NCBI GenBank assembly: GCA_038248505.1
Contig: JBBRXJ010000075.1
Location: 1-17,587 of the forward strand
From: JBBRXJ01 sp038248505
GTDB lineage: Bacteria > Bacteroidota > Bacteroidia > Bacteroidales > JBBRXJ01
Direction: 5' to 3'
DNA: 17,587 bases
How positions within the stretch are numbered: the first letter of the stretch is position 1; each line of letters opens with the position of its first letter. Both the position numbers and the translations under genes were made by a program. Positions 14,021-17,587 of this stretch are shown here, one piece after another. A model generated the notes under the pieces. It was not told the origin of the DNA and ran no database searches. It saw nothing but the letters and a program-made list of their open reading frames with translations.

Positions 14021-14662
14021 TTATTTAACACTTTTTTGTTTTGGCGCCAAGTGAATGATCAAACGCTTTCCTTCTAATTCAGGATCTTTCTCTAGTTTAC
14101 CTACCTCTTCAAGATCTTTGATAAAACGTTTTAAAATATCTTCGCCTAACGATTTATGCATAATAGTTCGACCCTTAAAAAAAACAAAAGCCTTCACTTT
14201 ATTCCCTTCTTTCAAAAACTCCTCAGCATGCTTCTTTTTAAAGTTATAATCATGCTCATCAGTTGTTGGCCCAAAACGTATTTCCTTAACTACCACTTTG
14301 GATGTTTTGGCTTTCAGTTCCTTCTGTTTCTTTTTCTGTTGATAGAGGAACTTTTGAAAATCTACCAATTTACAAACAGGAGGATCAGCATTTGGAGAAA
14401 TTTCAACCAAATCAAGATCCATCTCATCGCCCATTTTCAGAGCGGCTTCAATGGTAAAAACACCAGGATTTTCGATGTTTTCACCCACCAGTCGAACTTC
14501 TTTAACTCGAATCTGATGGTTTAATTTAAAATCATGTTCCGGTTCGCCACGAAACTTGAATCTGTTGGGATCTCGGCTGCGGTCGCTGTAATATTTATTG
14601 CCTCCGGCAGCTGGTGGTTTATAAGCCCCCTTGTTACCACTACTACTTGTTCTCTTCTGCAA
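14021..14662 (-). CDS. infC: Translation initiation factor IF-3
   Basis: The 213-residue protein controls start-codon selection and subunit dissociation on the 30S subunit. The core starts at about HQIRVKEVRLVGEN and continues with DLDLVEISPNADPPVCKLVDF, the linker helix (QQKKKQKELKAK) and the C-terminal domain with EIRFGP, DEHDYNFK, VKAFVFFKGR and EVGKLEKDPELEGKR. The first 45 residues are a Ser/Gly/Lys-rich extension beyond the usual N-terminus. No ATG or GTG exists in frame before the core. The frame is closed by TAA upstream, so TTG at 14662 is the best start; it lies inside thrS (20-nt overlap). A non-ATG start fits IF-3 genes, which are known to use unusual starts for self-control (AUU in E. 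coli). Confidence 0.93.
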   Translation of the reverse strand: MQKRTSSSGNKGAYKPPAAGGNKYYSDRSRDPNRFKFRGEPEHDFKLNHQIRVKEVRLVGENIENPGVFTIEAALKMGDEMDLDLVEISPNADPPVCKLVDFQKFLYQQKKKQKELKAKTSKVVVKEIRFGPTTDEHDYNFKKKHAEEFLKEGNKVKAFVFFKGRTIMHKSLGEDILKRFIKDLEEVGKLEKDPELEGKRLIIHLAPKQKSVK

Positions 14663-16595
14663 TCTTTGTCTGCTTTTTTATTTCTGTATTAATAAACTCT
14701 GCAAAATCATTGACAGTCATGCTGCCTTTATCCCCTTCACCCTGTTTGCGCACGGCAATGGTCTCTGAATGTTCTTCTTTTTCACCCACAACAAGAATGT
14801 AAGGAATACGCTTTAACTCATTGTCCCTTATCTTCTTACCTATCTTTTCATTACGATCATCAATCGAGGTGCGAATATCGTAATTATTTAACAGATTCAA
14901 AACTTTTTTTGCATAATCGTTAAATTTTTCACTTATAGGCAGAATTACAACCTGTTCAGGCGCAAGCCATAAAGGAAATTTACCCGCTGTATGCTCAATA
15001 AGTACGGCCACAAAACGCTCCATACTACCAAATGGGGCACGGTGAATCATAACCGGACGATGTTTCTGATTATCTTCGCCTGTATACTCAAGCTCAAAGC
15101 GTTCGGGTAAATTATAATCAACCTGAATGGTACCTAATTGCCATTTACGGCCAATAGCATCTTTAATCATAAAATCGAGTTTAGGGCCATAGAATGCGGC
15201 CTCACCAAGTTCAACAACGGTTTTAAGACCTTTCTCCTGGGTTGCCTCAATGATAGCACGTTCTGCTTTATCCCAATTTTCGTCAGAGCCAATATATTTC
15301 TCCTTATTATTTGGATCACGAAGCGATATTTGAGCGGTAAATTCTTTAAACTCGAGGGCTTTAAAGATGATGAATATAATATCCATTACCTTTTTGAACT
15401 CATCTTTCAGCTGATCGGGGGTACAGAAAATATGTGCATCGTCTTGTGTAAAGCCACGCACACGTGTTAAACCATGTAGTTCGCCGCTTTGCTCATATCT
15501 ATATACGGTACCGAACTCAGCTAAACGAATAGGAAGCTCACGATATGAATGTGGCTCGTTATTATAGATCTCACAGTGATGAGGGCAATTCATTGGCTTC
15601 AATAAAAACTCTTCGCCCTCACATGGGGTGTGAATGGGTTGAAAAGAATCTTTACCATATTTAGCATAATGACCAGAAGTAACATAAAGTTCTTTTTGAC
15701 CAATATGAGGTGTCATTACTTGCTGATAGCCATAAGCATGTTGTACTCGTTTGAGGAAGTTCTCTAATTGCTGACGTAAAATGGTTCCTTTTGGAAGCCA
15801 TAAAGGTAAGCCCTGTCCGACTCTTGCTGAGAATGCGAATAAGCCTAGCTCCTTACCAATCTTGCGATGATCGCGTGCTTTTGCTTCTTCAAGCAATACA
15901 AGATACTCTTCAAGCATTTGTTGTTTGGGGAATGTAATTCCATAAACTCTGGTAAGTTGTTTGCGTTTTTCATCGCCACGCCAGTATGCACCCGCAATAT
16001 TTAATATTTTCACCGCTTTGATGAGAGAAGTATCCGCCAAGTGTGGGCCACGACAGAGATCGGTAAAATTACCATGGGTATATAAAGTAATAGTACCATC
16101 TTCTAAATCATTAATAAGCTCTGTTTTATACTCATCACCTTTCTTAGTAAAGAAATCAAGTGCATCTGCTTTACTAATATCACGTCTATTGTAAACCGAT
16201 TTACGAGCGGCTAATTCAGCCATCTTCTTTTCAATAGCCAGAAAATCCTTATCAGTAATAACTGTCTCGCCAAGATCTATATCATAATAAAACCCATTGT
16301 CAATTGCTGGTCCAATACCGAACTTAGTGCCAGGGTACAAGGCCTCAATAGCTTCCGCTAAAAGATGAGCTGAAGAATGCCAGAAAGCATGCTTACCTGC
16401 TTCATCATCAAATTTATGAAGTTTTATAGATGCATTGGTCGTTATTGGGCGGCACACGTCCCATTTTTCACCATTAACAGTAGCTGCAACAATTTCTTTA
16501 GCTAAGCTATTGCTTAATGCTTTTGCAATATCCATTGGCGAAGAACCTAGATTATACTCGCGTACAGACTGATCAGGAAAGGTTATTTTTATCAT
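14643..16595 (-). CDS. thrS: Threonine-tRNA ligase
   Basis: The 650-residue enzyme charges tRNA-Thr in the cytoplasm. Domains in order are an N-terminal TGS domain (1-60), the editing domain with HSSAH (His73, His77) and the CRGPHLADTS motif (Cys181, His185), the class II catalytic core and the anticodon-binding domain from about 545. The core shows MNCPHH (zinc-ligand Cys337), FGTVYRYEQSGELHGLTRVR, FTQDDAHIF (His388) and HRAPFGSMERF. The anticodon domain includes LAPEQVVILPI and IPYILVVGEKE. Length and motifs are complete. It leads the block with infC, rpmI and rplT, and its 3' end overlaps the infC start. Confidence 0.97.
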   Translation of the reverse strand: MIKITFPDQSVREYNLGSSPMDIAKALSNSLAKEIVAATVNGEKWDVCRPITTNASIKLHKFDDEAGKHAFWHSSAHLLAEAIEALYPGTKFGIGPAIDNGFYYDIDLGETVITDKDFLAIEKKMAELAARKSVYNRRDISKADALDFFTKKGDEYKTELINDLEDGTITLYTHGNFTDLCRGPHLADTSLIKAVKILNIAGAYWRGDEKRKQLTRVYGITFPKQQMLEEYLVLLEEAKARDHRKIGKELGLFAFSARVGQGLPLWLPKGTILRQQLENFLKRVQHAYGYQQVMTPHIGQKELYVTSGHYAKYGKDSFQPIHTPCEGEEFLLKPMNCPHHCEIYNNEPHSYRELPIRLAEFGTVYRYEQSGELHGLTRVRGFTQDDAHIFCTPDQLKDEFKKVMDIIFIIFKALEFKEFTAQISLRDPNNKEKYIGSDENWDKAERAIIEATQEKGLKTVVELGEAAFYGPKLDFMIKDAIGRKWQLGTIQVDYNLPERFELEYTGEDNQKHRPVMIHRAPFGSMERFVAVLIEHTAGKFPLWLAPEQVVILPISEKFNDYAKKVLNLLNNYDIRTSIDDRNEKIGKKIRDNELKRIPYILVVGEKEEHSETIAVRKQGEGDKGSMTVNDFAEFINTEIKKQTKIAEENK

Positions 16596-16618
16596 ACTAA
16601 ATGTTTGAAAATAGGGCG

Positions 16619-16626
16619 CAAAGATG
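16619..16626 (-). promoter_or_regulatory. Candidate -7 box for the thrS block
   Basis: Minus-strand CATCTTTG followed by CGCCC lies 23 nt before the thrS ATG and differs from TAnnTTTG by one base. No TTG is seen 19-20 nt further up, so the promoter is only a candidate. Confidence 0.4.
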
Positions 16627-16750
16627 GGAAAAAATGCTTTAAATAGATTAAATGATGATGAGATTAGGAGATGCGAGCATTCGATTCAACACATATTACA
16701 TTGGCTTATATGTGATTATGCTCTTTATAGATTTTATAATTCATAGTAAA

Positions 16751-16774
16751 AAATCTTTTATTCATAAAAGATTT
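16751..16774. repeat. Palindrome abutting the tRNA-Leu promoter
   Basis: AAATCTTTTAT (16751-16761) and ATAAAAGATTT (16764-16774) form a perfect 11-bp inverted repeat with a 2-nt centre. The right end overlaps the TTTG -33 element of the tRNA promoter. Its position suggests an operator; a minus-strand terminator is also possible, since T residues follow on that strand. Confidence 0.45.
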
Positions 16775-16801
16775 GGGGCATGAAAAATATTCCTATTTTT
16801 G
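16772..16801 (+). promoter_or_regulatory. tRNA-Leu promoter
   Basis: TTTG (16772-16775), 18 nt, then TATTTTTG (16794-16801) fits the Bacteroidota promoter pattern, 24 nt before the tRNA 5' end. Confidence 0.75.
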
Positions 16802-16825
16802 CCTTCCCAAATAAAAATGGGAAAA

Positions 16826-16909
16826 GCCCAAGTGGTGAAATTGGTAGACATACCAGCTTGAGGGGCTGGCGCCGTCAAAAGCGTGCAAGTTCGAGTCTTG
16901 TCTTGGGCA
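16826..16909 (+). tRNA. tRNA-Leu (anticodon GAG)
   Basis: The acceptor arm GCCCAAG (16826-16832) pairs with CTTGGGC (16902-16908), with A as discriminator. The anticodon stem CCAGC/GCTGG encloses the loop TTGAGGG, giving anticodon GAG, which reads CTC and CTT leucine codons. A class II-type long variable arm (around GCGCCGTCAAAAGCG) and the T loop TTCGAGT are visible. The 3' CCA is not encoded; CTT follows the discriminator. Confidence 0.96.
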
Positions 16910-16919
16910 CTTAATCAAT

Positions 16920-16957
16920 AAAACGCCTTGTGAACAAAAGTTTGCAAGGCGTTTTTA
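16920..16957 (+). terminator. Intrinsic terminator after tRNA-Leu
   Basis: AAAACGCCTTG (16920-16930) pairs perfectly with CAAGGCGTTTT (16945-16955) and runs into a T-rich tail, starting 11 nt after the tRNA. The tRNA is therefore a single-gene unit. Confidence 0.92.
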
Positions 16958-16994
16958 TTTAAATATTACAAAAAATAAGTAAATACATCAAAAA

Positions 16995-17026
16995 TAAGGG
17001 GCAACAGATTCATCTGTTGCCCCTTA
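16995..17026. terminator. Strong 15-bp hairpin, probable minus-strand terminator
   Basis: TAAGGGGCAACAGAT (16995-17009) and ATCTGTTGCCCCTTA (17012-17026) are perfect complements. On the minus strand the stem is followed by the T-rich TTATTTTTGATG; on the plus strand by A-rich sequence. It therefore looks like a terminator for a leftward transcript, but no intact minus-strand gene is seen to its right within the window. The stretch 17027-17182 shows no gene. Confidence 0.55.
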
Positions 17027-17182
17027 AAACATTTAACCTAAACTAAACCAATTAAAAACGGAGATACCTAACAATTCATTATACTAATCGTAAATTTAAT
17101 CAAATTATTGCCTATCTCAAAGGCTTTTAAATTTTATTTATATGCCCTATTTAACAGCAATTCTGAGCTATTGTGGCATTAA

Positions 17183-17476
17183 AAAACAGGCTATCAGAAC
17201 AAAACTTTTTTTATAAATCGTTTACCCAAAGTTGCAGTTATAATTGAACCCTCATGTGCACATGAAAGTGAAATATTACGGGGTATTGCCAGTTACAATC
17301 GAAGCAAAGGTTCGTGTAGCTTCTTTATTCCTTCACCTCATTATTTGGTTGACATAAATAGGGAAAATATTATAAAAAGCTACTTAATTGGAAACACTAT
17401 GAAGCCATCATTAGAGAGAGACCGTTGCAAAAAGCCCCCTAACGTTCCAGTTTTATTTTTAGGAGTTTTATTTTGA
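17183..17476 (+). pseudogene. Remnant of a XylR-type (AraC family with LacI-like sensor) transcription regulator
   Basis: A plus-strand frame open from 17183 to a TGA at 17474-17476 encodes PKVAVIIEPSCAHESEILRG, then IASYNRSKG and a SFFIPSPHYL segment. This resembles the beginning of the periplasmic-binding-like sensor domain of XylR-type regulators, where a strand, a LLRGI helix and an HGPW.F..P..Y segment are usual. The frame has no ATG, GTG or TTG. The homology fades near 17390, and the rest of the sensor and the AraC-type helix-turn-helix are missing. An ATG frame at 17142 would join it if one T were added to the seven-T run at 17206-17212, so a frameshift or a base error is possible. The tail runs into a possible IS end. 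The family call is from memory of the motif pattern. Confidence 0.5.
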
Positions 17477-17587
17477 TTATTTTTGATATTTCAGTAAAAA
17501 AACAACCACATATCTTTAGTTTTTTAACCTTTACCAGGTTATTTTTGCCTTTGTCTAGGCTATATTTCACATTTGGACACATCTATC
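17418..17587. mobile_element. Possible left end of an insertion sequence (runs off window)
   Basis: GAGACCGTTGCAAAAA at 17418-17433 resembles, from memory, terminal inverted repeats of some IS5-superfamily elements (GAGACC..TTGCAAA type). It lies where similarity of the broken regulator to its family stops. The DNA after it is AT-rich and non-coding, with two small stem-loops of similar layout (AACCT-TTACC-AGGTT at 17526-17540 and GCCT-TTGTCT-AGGC at 17547-17560) and a TATTTTTG box at 17540-17547. No transposase is reached before the window ends. Confidence 0.3.

Noticed and set aside
14156..14524. 122-codon plus-strand frame opposite infC
   Set aside because: Antisense shadow of the IF-3 gene with no recognisable features.

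Overview
The window comes from an AT-rich member of the Bacteroidota. Three lines of evidence agree. The 16S rRNA 5' fragment carries the GATGAACGCTAGCGGCAGGC signature. Several upstream regions match the phylum's promoter form (TTG or TTTG, about 19 nt, TAnnTTTG). The gene neighbourhoods are typical of the phylum: phoH-purC-LysM/PBP1, dapB-lepB and thrS-infC-rpmI-rplT. Most of the window is core housekeeping DNA; the unusual parts are at the two ends.

Left end (1-1464). A partial minus-strand gene, the N-terminus of a membrane-anchored endonuclease/exonuclease/phosphatase-like protein, lies next to a 5' fragment of a minus-strand 16S rRNA of about 375 nt. The rRNA homology stops abruptly near 356, so this is either a real rearrangement or an assembly join. 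Upstream of the 16S there are about 700 bp of non-coding DNA with three promoters, built from imperfect tandem units of about 166 bp.

Plus-strand operon (1465-5407). It encodes polyprenol-phosphate mannosyltransferase, dihydroorotase, an unassigned Cys-rich lipoprotein and a class II CPD photolyase. Gaps are 4 nt or ATGA overlaps. It ends in a palindrome and a small repeat patch.

Minus-strand operon phoH-purC-LysM/PBP1 (9379 down to 5530). It is divergent from a plus-strand pair (9469-11028) encoding a SAM hydroxide adenosyltransferase-like protein and MazG. MazG ends in a strong hairpin terminator shared with the converging lepB.

Minus-strand translation block (16595 down to 13372): thrS, infC, rpmI and rplT with a clear terminator, followed by dapB and lepB (13284 down to 11109). 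infC appears to start at a TTG inside the 3' end of thrS.

Right end (16596-17587). A tRNA-Leu(GAG) has its own promoter and terminator. Beyond it are a 15-bp perfect hairpin, a start-less remnant of a XylR-type regulator (sensor domain only), and a sequence resembling an insertion-sequence end. I found no clearly new system. The best leads are the truncated 16S junction, the repeated rRNA promoters, the SAM hydrolase-like protein that seems to lack its catalytic triad, the unknown lipoprotein, and the broken regulator beside a possible IS.
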